Source of the DNA: Paracoccus shandongensis
GTDB lineage: Bacteria; Pseudomonadota; Alphaproteobacteria; Rhodobacterales; Rhodobacteraceae
NCBI RefSeq assembly: GCF_017315735.1
Contig: NZ_JAFLRK010000001.1
Location: 310,001-374,000 of the forward strand
DNA: 64,000 bases
Direction: 5' to 3'
The notes below the pieces were generated by a model. The model saw only the letters and a list, made by a program, of their open reading frames with translations. It searched no databases and was not told the DNA's origin. Positions 39,564 to 48,239 of the stretch are shown piece by piece (the first letter of the stretch is position 1; the number at the start of each line of letters is the position of its first letter). Both the position numbers and the translations under genes were made by a program.

Positions 39564-40076
39564 ATGACCAAGAAGCCCCAGAGACGCAGCAACGACTACT
39601 TCCTTGACCGACTGCGTGCCGAACATCCCGCCGTCTATGCCGATCTCGAGGCAGGAAAGCTCAAGAACCCGGCTGAGGCGTTCAGGGTGGCTGGGCTGCG
39701 CAAACAGACGGCGCCGCTCGACCTGCTGCGGTCAGCCTGGTCCAAAGCGTCAGCTGCCGAACGTGAGGCGTTCACGACCGAGATCGGCTGTATCTCTGCA
39801 GTGATCAGGTCGGCCGCGCCAATCTCGACGAGTGCTGTGGTCTCGCCGGCCAAGACGATGAGTTCCTCCACCAAACAGACAGTTCCCCCAATGCTTGAGG
39901 CCGAGGTTCGTCGGATCATGACCTTTCGGAATCTGACAACGGGCACCGTCATGCGGGAGATGGGAAGGGGCCCCCATGACGCCTCGCTTGGCATGGCGCT
40001 GCATCGGGGAACCCAGATCAAGCATGATCTGATTGTCGCCCTAGAGGAGTGGGTGAAGGAAAACAGGGTTACCTGA
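39564..40076 (+). CDS. Hypothetical protein of mobile elements
   Basis: A 170-aa protein starting MTKKPQRRSNDYFLDRLRAE, with EHPAVYADLEAGKLKNPAEA next, a pattern I associate with small proteins of integrative elements in alphaproteobacteria but cannot name. The middle is low-complexity (serine/threonine), and the C-terminus is helical (VALEEWVKENRVT). No membrane segments. It follows the XRE gene and may be regulated with it. Confidence 0.5.
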   Translation: MTKKPQRRSNDYFLDRLRAEHPAVYADLEAGKLKNPAEAFRVAGLRKQTAPLDLLRSAWSKASAAEREAFTTEIGCISAVIRSAAPISTSAVVSPAKTMSSSTKQTVPPMLEAEVRRIMTFRNLTTGTVMREMGRGPHDASLGMALHRGTQIKHDLIVALEEWVKENRVT

Positions 40077-40302
40077 CGAACCGGACGAATGGCCAGCTAC
40101 CCATCTGGCGGTCGATCCCACTGTGCAGCCGTTCCCCAGTTCCTAGGCGTGAATACGAATCTGTCGCTCGATTGAAGTTGTCCGATACGTAGATTTCTAC
40201 GGCAGAGAGGCTTTCGTTAGGGATGCGGTATAATCGTCCCGTATCCCATCCGACATCCGGCGCGCTGAGCAGTAATGGGGAAGAGCATAAGACGAGATCC
40301 CC

Positions 40303-41517
40303 ATGAACATACCGACCATCGCCCCTTTGCCATCGTTCCACCACTTGAAGAACGCTTTGAACCTGTCCCACGACTTGGTGGCTATTAACAGCACCCAGCG
40401 CCGCCTCATTGACCGGATGACAATGAGGCCTGTGATCGACCTTGACGCCTACCGTTTCCGCGCTGTCATCGATTGGATCGAGTTCAAGGTCCACTTCGGC
40501 CGCAGGACGCAGGTCCAGCATGTCCAAGAGGTTCTGCGCAGGCTTCTCAGCCGCGACAGCCATATCAAACCCGTGGATCCAGGGCCCGGCAGCACATTCA
40601 ACAGCTGCTCCATCCGGGTCCAGGAGCCAGAAAGCATGGCGCTCATCGAGAAGATCCATGTAGAGTTCGCTCGCACTTTCGGCGAGGCCGCAGGATCGCT
40701 TGTGACGGGCATCGAGATCAGCGTGGACGCATACCCCAAGAAACCCTCTGACAGGACTCGTGCGACTCTCCTGGGGGCGCTGCAGAGGACCATCTGGACT
40801 GACCGGGACCTCTGGTCGAACCCAGACAGTCGGCCGAGGACGGTATTCGATAAGGGATCAGGCGTCACCACCAAGAAGCTCTCGCCAGGTCGTGATAAGG
40901 ATAGCACCGGTCTGAGCCGCCTGGTGCCAGAGAACCATGATGCGCCCTTCATCGATGGAACGATGTATCTCGGCGCCAGGGACGACGACGTTATGATCCG
41001 CATTATGGACAAGGTGAAGGACCGGCAGCGCCCTGACCTCACCTATGACGCACTGTCGGACAACCGGAAGCGGGTGCGGATTGAAGTCACACTGAAAGGG
41101 AGCGCGCCATTTCTGCTGGGGATCACCGACGTGCCCTCTCTGCGCCGGATGAAGATCACGTCGATCAAGAAGCGCTTCTTCCAGTTCAAGATACCGACCT
41201 TCTCTCGGAGGACACCAATCAGGACGGGGGCTGACCTGATGCACAACGCCAGGGAGGTATGGCGCGCGCAGACATACTTGAGGGCCGGGATCGGAGGACT
41301 GATGACGATGGAGAAAGCGGGCGACGCTTATAGGAAGACGCTGCTTCCCGACCTGAGGAAAACGAGGCGGACGCTGAAGCGCCTCGGACCCAGGAAGTGG
41401 GGCGGCAAGCGGCTCGCGCCCGCGCTCGTCTCTTGGACAGGGTTGAACCAGAAGGTCGACGCGGCCATCCGTCAGCTGGACAAGAGGGAGAAGACTGCGT
41501 GGAAGGAGAGGAGCTGA
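40303..41517 (+). CDS. Putative replication- or mobilisation-associated protein
   Basis: A 404-aa basic protein of no family I can name with certainty. The region VIDWIEFKVHFGR (about residue 55) and LVTGIEISVDAYPKKPSDRT (about 137), followed by alternating strands and a basic C-terminus, recalls replication-initiation factors of the Rep_trans type, where a beta-strand carries catalytic acidic residues; that is inference only. The start is uncertain: weak Shine-Dalgarno at 40303, alternative ATG at 40417. It is co-oriented with the XRE and 170-aa genes, a layout seen in replication modules of integrative elements. Confidence 0.45.
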   Translation: MNIPTIAPLPSFHHLKNALNLSHDLVAINSTQRRLIDRMTMRPVIDLDAYRFRAVIDWIEFKVHFGRRTQVQHVQEVLRRLLSRDSHIKPVDPGPGSTFNSCSIRVQEPESMALIEKIHVEFARTFGEAAGSLVTGIEISVDAYPKKPSDRTRATLLGALQRTIWTDRDLWSNPDSRPRTVFDKGSGVTTKKLSPGRDKDSTGLSRLVPENHDAPFIDGTMYLGARDDDVMIRIMDKVKDRQRPDLTYDALSDNRKRVRIEVTLKGSAPFLLGITDVPSLRRMKITSIKKRFFQFKIPTFSRRTPIRTGADLMHNAREVWRAQTYLRAGIGGLMTMEKAGDAYRKTLLPDLRKTRRTLKRLGPRKWGGKRLAPALVSWTGLNQKVDAAIRQLDKREKTAWKERS

Positions 41518-41529
41518 AGGTAAGGGTAT

Positions 41530-41877
41530 ATGCAGGGTAAGGAGACGAAGAGCATAAGCACTTACTTACCAGTTAGAAGGCGCTGGGAGGCACAGCTAGC
41601 TGCCACGTCCAAGCTAGCAAGGCCTCCTCTTGGCCGCGAACGTCTGGCGTCACTGACCTGGCTGTCGAAAAATCCTGCACCGATCCGAGTGGGCGATGCC
41701 GGCTATGGGGACCTTCCGGCCGTTCACTGCATGTGCATGGTGATGGAGCTTGGAGGGGACGACCTCAACCTGAAGGGCGAAGAGCGGCCGTTCGCTGCGA
41801 GAGAGCTAAGGGAAGCTCCATTAGCAGAATGCGGACCTATCGTGGCATCCCCGGAACTGATGGGGCTACATGATTGA
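41530..41877 (+). CDS. Small hypothetical protein, doubtful
   Basis: A 115-aa open frame beginning 12 bp after the 404-aa gene, with GAAGGTAAGGG upstream of its ATG. Composition is mixed and codon use includes AGG, AGA and CTA, unlike the flanking core genes. No domain recognised. It could be chance. Confidence 0.25.
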   Translation: MQGKETKSISTYLPVRRRWEAQLAATSKLARPPLGRERLASLTWLSKNPAPIRVGDAGYGDLPAVHCMCMVMELGGDDLNLKGEERPFAARELREAPLAECGPIVASPELMGLHD

Positions 41878-42147
41878 GATGCTGCGCCACCTCAGGGGCA
41901 TCGCGGCATCTCGGGGAAAGATCGTGCTGGTCGTTCCGATTGATAGCGATTGAATCGTCGGTTCGCTGCGGGCATCTTGTAGAAGTGCGCGAACACTACG
42001 CGGGATCGCAGTCGGCTTGAGGTCCGGTCGTATGTAGATACGCTGGATGAGTTGGCGCTTCGGCACACGGCAATCCCGGCATCGATCGGTGTGGCGAAAA
42101 TTTGACTCGTTTAACTCGGCGGCCACATCTATTTCTACCGAGCACCG

Positions 42148-42408
42148 GTGCCCTATGGGAAGGAGGATGCCAACCTGGTTCGGTTTACAGTCGGCAGTTC
42201 TCCCTTCTTCCTGAATATCGACCAGCTACGCAACGGCTCTATCCTGCCGGCCGAATGCTGGAGGTGCAATCTGACGGGAGGAACATTTTTTTTGGCTGCA
42301 CCCGCCGAAATGTTCGAGAAAGGCCGCATATACTGGTCTCTGGATTCACGTTTGCCCGTGCGAAGGTTCTTCGGCGAGATGCGTTCTCGCAGGAGCGAGA
42401 ACGCATGA
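42148..42408 (+). CDS. Small protein upstream of the hairpin-controlled nuclease-like gene
   Basis: An 86-aa frame from a GTG at 42148; the frame is open back to 42115 and reads sensibly there too (GGHIYFYRAP), so the N-terminus may be longer or lost. Motifs: FTVGSSPFFLNIDQLRNGS, CWRCNLTGG and EKGRIYWSLDSRLPVRRFFG. No known family. Its TGA overlaps the ATG of the next gene (ATGA), which supports a coupled two-gene unit. The last 30 bases form the perfect hairpin listed next. Confidence 0.45.
   Translation: MPYGKEDANLVRFTVGSSPFFLNIDQLRNGSILPAECWRCNLTGGTFFLAAPAEMFEKGRIYWSLDSRLPVRRFFGEMRSRRSENA
42379..42406 (+). promoter_or_regulatory. Perfect 12-bp hairpin holding the Shine-Dalgarno and start of the next gene
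   Basis: The arms ATGCGTTCTCGC (42379-42390) and GCGAGAACGCAT (42395-42406) are exact complements around an AGGA loop (42391-42394). The loop plus the next G form AGGAG, the ribosome-binding site of the gene starting at 42405, and the A and T of its ATG are the last two paired bases. Initiation should depend on opening the stem, for example by ribosomes ending the upstream gene. It could also be a DNA operator. Confidence 0.7.
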
Positions 42409-43673
42409 GGGGTGGATGGGTGGATGCGCTCGTCGGGCATCTCGAAGGGCGGCCCATCGCCATCTTGCGACTGGACGCAAGCTATTGGTCGGCGCTCAGT
42501 TCGTCGCGACGCGGCATCGGCGAATTCACCATTGCGATCAATCACGACGCCTTCGTTTCTCTGAAGGCGCCGACGCTCTGCTTACTGATCGCAGATGCCG
42601 GCTCCGGCCCTAAGCTGATGGCGGGCGTCATAGGAAATCCAGGCGCGGTCACGACAATTCAGTCGCGCGTCAAGCTCAAGCGCGTGTTTCCTATCGAACC
42701 ATCATCGCCGCAGGGGCTTGTCAAGCTTCTCGAGAACCAGACGCACGTCACAGCGCTCCGGACTCGGCTAGCGAAAAGGGAAGAGTTGATGACGCTCAGC
42801 GCTAAGTTGAGCGGTCATATAGTCGAGATGCTGGCGAAGATAGACGACAATCACGTCGCGCTGCGATCCATCTCGTCGTCACTTAGCGTTCCACGACGCG
42901 TCCGTGGGAATGCCGCGCTAGAAGAGCAGAGTCTCCGAACGGCGCTTCGAGCCTTCGGGCTGCCGGTGGATGCACCCGCGGACAAAGTAGAACTGCTGAG
43001 CGAGGACGAGACCGCGATCGCGCGCATTTCGGTTGATCAGGATGAGGAATTCGGCACGTATGCGGTCTCTGCGTCCCGTTACGTCTCCCGCATACACGCC
43101 ATCGAAGATGGTTTTGTGGAGCATGAGGCTCGATGGGTGCGCGGCATGGACCTAGTGGGGAGCGACGCGACCGGTCGGGCGATCTACAGTCATCGCGACG
43201 AGCGTCTCGAAGTGATCACTGCTAACCGCCGCTCGCTCGAACATGCGCTCGGAGTCGACCTCATCTACATCAACACCATTCGGAGAAACGTGGTGATGGT
43301 GCAGCACAAGATGCTCAAACCGTCCGATGGTAGCTGGGTCTACCGACCTGACAATCAGCTTGATGACGAGATCGCGCGGATGGAGACCTTCGCTCGTCCG
43401 GGGCACGGTGGCAAGGCCGAGTATCGGCTTCATCCGGGTGTGTTCTACCTAAAATTCGTCAAGCGCGATGCCTCGATCCGCCGAGGCGGAATTCTCATGC
43501 CGCTCGACCATTTCCAATCGTTCGTAGCCACGCCGGCGAGCCGCGGGCCTCGAGGTGGGATCCGCGTCGATTACGACGCACTGCAGGGGCGCTACATGCG
43601 CGAGCAGCCCTTCGTCGATCTGATTCGCGCAGGCTACATCGGAGCGTATGCGGAAGACACGATGCATTTGTGA
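42405..43673 (+). CDS. Putative PD-(D/E)XK nuclease-like protein, unknown family
   Basis: A 422-aa protein. I chose 42405 because AGGAG lies 9 nt upstream and the preceding gene ends in ATGA; the open frame extends further 5' but lacks a start. The N-terminal third has alternating strands (ALVGHLEGRPIAILRLDASY); residues about 101-190 are helical and coiled-coil-like. Residues 279-302 carry E279...GVD(285)LIYIN...VVMVQ(300)HK(302), which fits the E / D-x(n)-QxK core of Mrr-like restriction nucleases. No membrane segment. Together with the 86-aa gene it looks like a defence module; the specific family is not recognised. Confidence 0.6.
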   Translation: MRGGWVDALVGHLEGRPIAILRLDASYWSALSSSRRGIGEFTIAINHDAFVSLKAPTLCLLIADAGSGPKLMAGVIGNPGAVTTIQSRVKLKRVFPIEPSSPQGLVKLLENQTHVTALRTRLAKREELMTLSAKLSGHIVEMLAKIDDNHVALRSISSSLSVPRRVRGNAALEEQSLRTALRAFGLPVDAPADKVELLSEDETAIARISVDQDEEFGTYAVSASRYVSRIHAIEDGFVEHEARWVRGMDLVGSDATGRAIYSHRDERLEVITANRRSLEHALGVDLIYINTIRRNVVMVQHKMLKPSDGSWVYRPDNQLDDEIARMETFARPGHGGKAEYRLHPGVFYLKFVKRDASIRRGGILMPLDHFQSFVATPASRGPRGGIRVDYDALQGRYMREQPFVDLIRAGYIGAYAEDTMHL

Positions 43674-43919
43674 ACGATCGTCGATGCTATCCTGAAGGAC
43701 GGCCACGCGGTCGTCACCGCAATCCAGTCCTCGGTATAGCGGCATAAAGATCGGATCGGACCCAACAGTAAGACTGGTGAGATCGTGTCACTGACCTTCA
43801 TGCTGCGCGCAGCCGTCCTCGACCGCTTTGGGGATGCCGCAGTGCGGCGCTGATGTAATTTGTGATGGTCCGGGTTGGTCTGTTCGATAGCATGAAAACA
43901 CTTATGCAAATACCCAATG

Positions 43920-46019
43920 CTATCCCGCACCGGAAATGAGAGTGTGGGCTTGCACAATCACGTGCATCGCCTGCTCCAGTTGGTCTTGATCACGCAAGTT
44001 GATCAGGACGCCGCCCTGATAGGAGGCGTTCATCACGAAGGTGTAGTTCGCCGTGTCCTGCACCGTCTCGTCTCGCCCGTCCACCTCGTTGTAGTCGATC
44101 CCGATCAGGAGCCCGAGGCCGCGCTTGCGCGGGATCACCTCGAGGAAGAAGTCCGGATCGTGGTAGCTGACCGACTTGGCCTCAGCCATCTCGATCACCT
44201 CCGGGAAGTCAGCCTTGATCCTGTCTCTGAGGGCGTCGAACAGCGCCTTGGCCTCGTCGGTCATCACGACCTTCTCGAGGCAGCGGCTCGCGGCGCGCGC
44301 CTTAAGCTCCTCACGCTCCATCTCCCGGATCATCTTGGTGTCCGCGTCGAGCCGGGGCCAGACGGTCAGCGCACGGGTGGCCAGGCGCGCGCCGCGGGCG
44401 CTCATCTCCGCTTCTGTCCAGACGGGCGCGTCGCGGACGTCCTGGTTGAGCCGGACCGAGCTTTGACGGAACCCGTGCTCGATCGTTTGCTTCTCCGCGA
44501 GGGGCTTGTCGCTGTAGGTGCTGTTGTAGCCGGTCAGGGTAAGGTTCCCGAGCCGGTGCAGCCAGGTCAGGCGCACCCCCTTCCAGCCCTCCCCGAGCAT
44601 GACGCGCCAGGCCTCCGGCATCTTCTCGTTTTGAGGCATGATGTGCTCGATGGAGTAGCCGGCGGTGTCGCTCTGCTCCTTGCTGTCGCGGTTCTCAAGC
44701 CCGTCGAGGACGTGCTTGCAGACCCGCTTGTGGTAGAGGTCCCCCTCCAGGAGGGCTCGCTCGAACTCCTTATCCTCCGGGAAGGCGTAGGCGGCCGGCA
44801 TCCGGGCGAAGGCCGCCTTCAGCGAGGCGAGCGGCTGCGCGTCATCGATCCGGTAGGCGAGCTTGGCGAACTCGAGCCCGTAGCCGCGGCTCTGGGCCCC
44901 AATCACGGCGCGGCGCAGCAGGTAGCTCTCGATCAGGCGGACCGCCTCGAGAAGGTCCGGCTCGCTTAGTGTCTGCTGAACCTCGCGGGCCTCGAGAAGC
45001 CGCATGATCAGGATCGCAGGCACGTCGGCGAGGTGACGCAGCTGCGCGAAGGCGCGGGCCCGCTCGTCCGTCCCGGACCCCACGGCGAAGGCGGCGTATT
45101 GGCGGGCGCGCCGCAACAGGTCCGTGAGTAGCGCCTCGAGCGCCTCCGGATGGTGACCGATCCCGCCAAAGGCGCGGCGGAAGGCGGCGTAGACGAGGTC
45201 CGACCGCTCCAGCTTGGCAGGCTGGCTACACAGCGCCAGGTAGTCCCGGATGAAGTTCGAAAAGACCCGGTCACTGCCGCGGAACAAGTCCTCTATCTTG
45301 CCCCAGTATTCACGATAGAGCCGGGTCTGCGCCTTCTCCGTCAGGCTCATCAGGATGAAGTTCCGGATCAAGTCCGACGCGCTCAGGCTGACCCCGGTGG
45401 AGTTCAAGCTCTCGAAGATCAGCTGTGGGTCGTCCATCCCCCGCTCAAGCGTCACGTCGACCAGCATCAGCCGGTTGATCCCAGCGTAAATCTGTTCTGG
45501 GTCCGCTTCCTTCACAAGGTCCCGGAAGAGCTCGTAATTGTCCCGCAGGTTCGCGGAGGGGGCGTCGGGGAGCGGGTTTCCAGCGATGATCGCCTGGAGG
45601 GTCTCGTTGTCATGGCGCCGCAGCTGAAGCTTGAACCCTTTCTCCCCTTCCTCCAGGGGATTGCGTAGGAAGTAGGCGTCGATCTTCTTCGCGACCGGGC
45701 CGTCCTCGCTCCCCGCCCATTTCGTCTCGGTGATGTGGTCGCGCAGCGCCGCCATCAGGAGCGTGAGCGTGGTCATGCGCTGCTGCCCGTCGATCAGGAG
45801 CCAGCGGGAGAAGCCGGCGTTGCTGTCCCCGGATTGGATATAGACCACAGAGCCGATGAAATGCCCCCGCTCCCCGGGCGCCACCGCGATCAGCAGGATG
45901 TCCTTCCAGAGCTGGCGGCAGTTCTCCTCCGTCCAGCTGTAGTCGCGCTGGAAGACCGGGATAACGAACTGCGACGCCCCGTTCATGATTTTCGGGAAGA
46001 AGACGTGTTGAGCTTTCAT
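43920..46019 (-). CDS. GmrSD-like restriction protein (DUF262, DUF1524, DUF5655)
   Basis: A 699-aa protein. The DUF262 module has FQRDYSW (23-29) and IDGQQRMTTL (76-85); the HNH-type DUF1524 module has YSIEHIMPQN (455-464) with HRLGNLTLTGYNS after it; and the C-terminal 110 residues (AKALFDALRDRIKADFPEV, GIDYNEVDGRD) match a DUF5655-type domain. This order is found in single-chain GmrSD-family type IV restriction enzymes, which use NTP and cut phage DNA carrying modified, often glucosylated, cytosines. It is a separate lineage from the 37247-39016 protein. Transcribed alone; no partner directly adjacent. Confidence 0.85.
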   Translation of the reverse strand: MKAQHVFFPKIMNGASQFVIPVFQRDYSWTEENCRQLWKDILLIAVAPGERGHFIGSVVYIQSGDSNAGFSRWLLIDGQQRMTTLTLLMAALRDHITETKWAGSEDGPVAKKIDAYFLRNPLEEGEKGFKLQLRRHDNETLQAIIAGNPLPDAPSANLRDNYELFRDLVKEADPEQIYAGINRLMLVDVTLERGMDDPQLIFESLNSTGVSLSASDLIRNFILMSLTEKAQTRLYREYWGKIEDLFRGSDRVFSNFIRDYLALCSQPAKLERSDLVYAAFRRAFGGIGHHPEALEALLTDLLRRARQYAAFAVGSGTDERARAFAQLRHLADVPAILIMRLLEAREVQQTLSEPDLLEAVRLIESYLLRRAVIGAQSRGYGLEFAKLAYRIDDAQPLASLKAAFARMPAAYAFPEDKEFERALLEGDLYHKRVCKHVLDGLENRDSKEQSDTAGYSIEHIMPQNEKMPEAWRVMLGEGWKGVRLTWLHRLGNLTLTGYNSTYSDKPLAEKQTIEHGFRQSSVRLNQDVRDAPVWTEAEMSARGARLATRALTVWPRLDADTKMIREMEREELKARAASRCLEKVVMTDEAKALFDALRDRIKADFPEVIEMAEAKSVSYHDPDFFLEVIPRKRGLGLLIGIDYNEVDGRDETVQDTANYTFVMNASYQGGVLINLRDQDQLEQAMHVIVQAHTLISGAG

Positions 46020-46425
46020 CGATGCTCCATTGAAATCACTGTTTGTTGATCAATTAAACATTCAGCGTGAGCATGCAGCGAGAACCGCCGGAGCTGGCCT
46101 TGATCAGGGCAATCTGGTCTTTGCATCGGTTTCCTTGGCTTTGGAGCCCATATCTCGGCGAAACATTCAAACTTGTCGAGGATGCAGTCGATTCCGGCGT
46201 CCTTGACGTCTTGGCTATGGCTGGTGCGGCCCATCTACTGGAACAAACACGAGGCTGTTCTTGCCGACCGACACTGAAACAAGAGGCGTCAGGGCGCAAG
46301 AACTCTCAAGGATATCGGACGGCCGCTTTGACGTAGTGCCTTCGATGTGCTCCGATCGGCGGGAGCAACTGCTAAGGGCTGTTCAGATCCAACTAGCGGG
46401 CGACGATCACCGCGGGCATTTGTCG
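46020..46425. other. Intergenic stretch
   Basis: About 400 bp between the GmrSD-like start and the end of the next leftward gene. An 89-codon plus-strand frame starting at 46067 (tryptophan-rich, LIRAIWSLHRFPWLWSPYLG) has no ribosome-binding site and is not called. No repeats or strong hairpins were seen. Confidence 0.4.
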
Positions 46426-47016
46426 CTATTGCGATGCCCTTCCGGCACGCCCTCGGACAGCTTCACTGACCTTTGCACCTAGTTCTTTCGCTGCCCCAGT
46501 CGTGGAGGGCTTCGCGGCAAGGCAGCGGGCAAGCCTATGACGACCGCGCAGAACGTCGGGATCGACCATGTCGGTAGCCGAGGCCTTCACAAGCAGCTCC
46601 ATCGCCGCCCGCAGAGTCGATGGCGACGGGATCCGGTCACGCGCTTCGACGGCGGCGATCAGATCGTCTGCCATGCGCGCCTTGAGCCAGGTGAACAGCT
46701 CATGCGGCAGCGCGCTTCCGGCCGTGAGAAGCCGTTTCAAGCGGAGCGTCAAGGCCGTGATCTGACGCTCCGCAGCCGTCAGTAGGGCTGCGTGCAGTTC
46801 GCGCGCAACCTCAAGGACCTTTGCCCGCCATTCACCCCTGATCCCCTGGTCGAGCAGATCATGCGCGCGTCCCGTTCCTAGCAACGCCACAACCCCAGCT
46901 ACAGGCCCAAGGATCAGCGCGCCCGCAGGGCCCAAGACCACTAGGCCCAGGATCGCCCCCCGGCCTGTCCTGCGCCGGCCAGACCGCCACGGATGGTCAG
47001 GTCGATGACTAGCCAT
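46426..47016 (-). CDS. C-terminal part of the membrane/nuclease-like protein, out of frame
   Basis: From about 46955 downwards this frame reads AILGLVVLGPAGALILGPVA, a glycine-rich membrane hairpin, then a long basic helical domain (TAAERQITALTLRLKRLL; ATDMVDPDVLRGRHRLARCL). The first 20 or so residues of the open frame overlap the preceding gene and are probably not coding. One extra G in the G6 run (46956-46961) would fuse it directly to the 432-aa frame as a protein of about 604 aa. It is either the tail of a mutated gene or is reached by slippage at the G run. Confidence 0.5.
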   Translation of the reverse strand: MASHRPDHPWRSGRRRTGRGAILGLVVLGPAGALILGPVAGVVALLGTGRAHDLLDQGIRGEWRAKVLEVARELHAALLTAAERQITALTLRLKRLLTAGSALPHELFTWLKARMADDLIAAVEARDRIPSPSTLRAAMELLVKASATDMVDPDVLRGRHRLARCLAAKPSTTGAAKELGAKVSEAVRGRAGRASQ

Positions 47017-48239
47017 GCGGGCAAATCCTCAACCGGGATCTGTCCTGTCCACGCCTTGTGGGCTGCGCGCGCCCCACCGATGATCGTCGCATAGAGCGGC
47101 ACAGGCACGTCCGCAAATCCGGCGGCTGCCTCAAGCGATCGGTCCACGAGGCTCTGGACATGATCGAGGTCGAAGCCGCTTGCGGTCGTCACCATTGGCG
47201 CCCAAGGCTCATCCAACGCTTGGGCCTGTGCGGCCAGATCAGTATCGGCGATGACCGGAACATCAGGGTATTTTTCGAAATGGTCTTGCAGCAACGAGAT
47301 GCTGGTGCTGCATTTGACTTGGACCGGAACGCCGTCAACGATCAGGTCGTAACCAGGCATTGTGGCACTCTCGGGCAAGACTACGTCGTGACCCTCTTCG
47401 ATCAGCTGCGCCATGACCAGCTGCTCGGCGCTGTAGCCCCGCAGCGCAACCCGGGCACCCTGAGAGGCGAAGTTCTCGACATGAACCGCAAGATCTAGCG
47501 GCATGTCGAACTCGGTCACTCGCGAGAAATCAACGGCAGCCAGCACTGCCGGATCGACCGCGGCCGCGTGATAGAGCATGTCGCCCGCTGTCAGACCTGC
47601 AACCAAAGCGGTGTCTTGGCGGTCGGTGCTTTGCTCGACAGCGATGCGCGCACCCCAGAGACCGGGCGCCTCCGCTGACGTGGGAGGAATGCTCGTAGAC
47701 ATAGCAGCGCTGATTGTCTCCGCTAGGCCGCGAACTGCCTTGCGCTGCTTGCCGTTGAGATGACGCAACTCGGTGTCCGGCATTCGGTGAAGCCCTCGAA
47801 ACGCGTCTAAGAGCACGGCCATCACGTTATCCGCACCCTGACTGCGCACTGCCAAGAGGATCGCGACCCTCGCGGCGGCAACCTCGCGGGCGGCGCTGGC
47901 CCGGCCGCTGATTGCCAAATAGCCAAGGGCCGCGCTGCCAGCGATGACTGTCACGGGATTTATCATCACGAACAGTAGCGATGTGAGCGTCGGTCCGGCA
48001 ACGAAAGGGATCACGGCAGACAGCTTGGCAGCGGCGATATAGGGCGCGAAACCCACCGATCCAATCGCGCTGGCCATTGCAGCCCATCCGCCGCCGGCAA
48101 GGACCGCAGCCGAGATTGCTTGCTGCCCTTTGCGAATGGCCGCCCCAACCTCTGGGTCCAACTCACCCCGGACGCTTGCCGCCGCAAGGCCCTCCATCAT
48201 GACCATCATCTCATGTGCGATGACATCTGGGAAAGTCAC
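46941..48239 (-). CDS. Predicted membrane protein with internal PD-(D/E)XK-like nuclease motif
   Basis: A 432-aa frame. Residues about 40-130 are hydrophobic and glycine/alanine-rich (VLAGGGWAAMASAIGSVGF, AGPTLTSLLFVMINPVTVIA), suggesting two to three membrane or bacteriocin-like helices. A nuclease-like core follows: E272 in GYSAEQLVMAQLIEEGH, GYD(298)LIVDGVPVQ(307)VK(309)C, matching the E / D-x(n)-QxK pattern of VRR/Mrr-like enzymes. The frame ends four codons after a G6 run and the downstream frame carries a second membrane hairpin, so the natural product is probably about 604 aa. GTG start at 48239. No family recognised. A membrane-linked nuclease in a defence island suggests an abortive or DNA-entry role (inference). 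Confidence 0.6.
   Translation of the reverse strand: MTFPDVIAHEMMVMMEGLAAASVRGELDPEVGAAIRKGQQAISAAVLAGGGWAAMASAIGSVGFAPYIAAAKLSAVIPFVAGPTLTSLLFVMINPVTVIAGSAALGYLAISGRASAAREVAAARVAILLAVRSQGADNVMAVLLDAFRGLHRMPDTELRHLNGKQRKAVRGLAETISAAMSTSIPPTSAEAPGLWGARIAVEQSTDRQDTALVAGLTAGDMLYHAAAVDPAVLAAVDFSRVTEFDMPLDLAVHVENFASQGARVALRGYSAEQLVMAQLIEEGHDVVLPESATMPGYDLIVDGVPVQVKCSTSISLLQDHFEKYPDVPVIADTDLAAQAQALDEPWAPMVTTASGFDLDHVQSLVDRSLEAAAGFADVPVPLYATIIGGARAAHKAWTGQIPVEDLPAWLVIDLTIRGGLAGAGQAGGRSWA

Noticed and set aside
40449..41042. 197-codon minus-strand frame opposite the 404-aa gene
   Set aside because: Serine- and arginine-rich shadow without start signals.
36831..46019. A complete BREX or DISARM system
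   Set aside because: DUF262 proteins can accompany such systems, but no PglX/PglZ, BrxC, DrmA or DrmB homologue is present.
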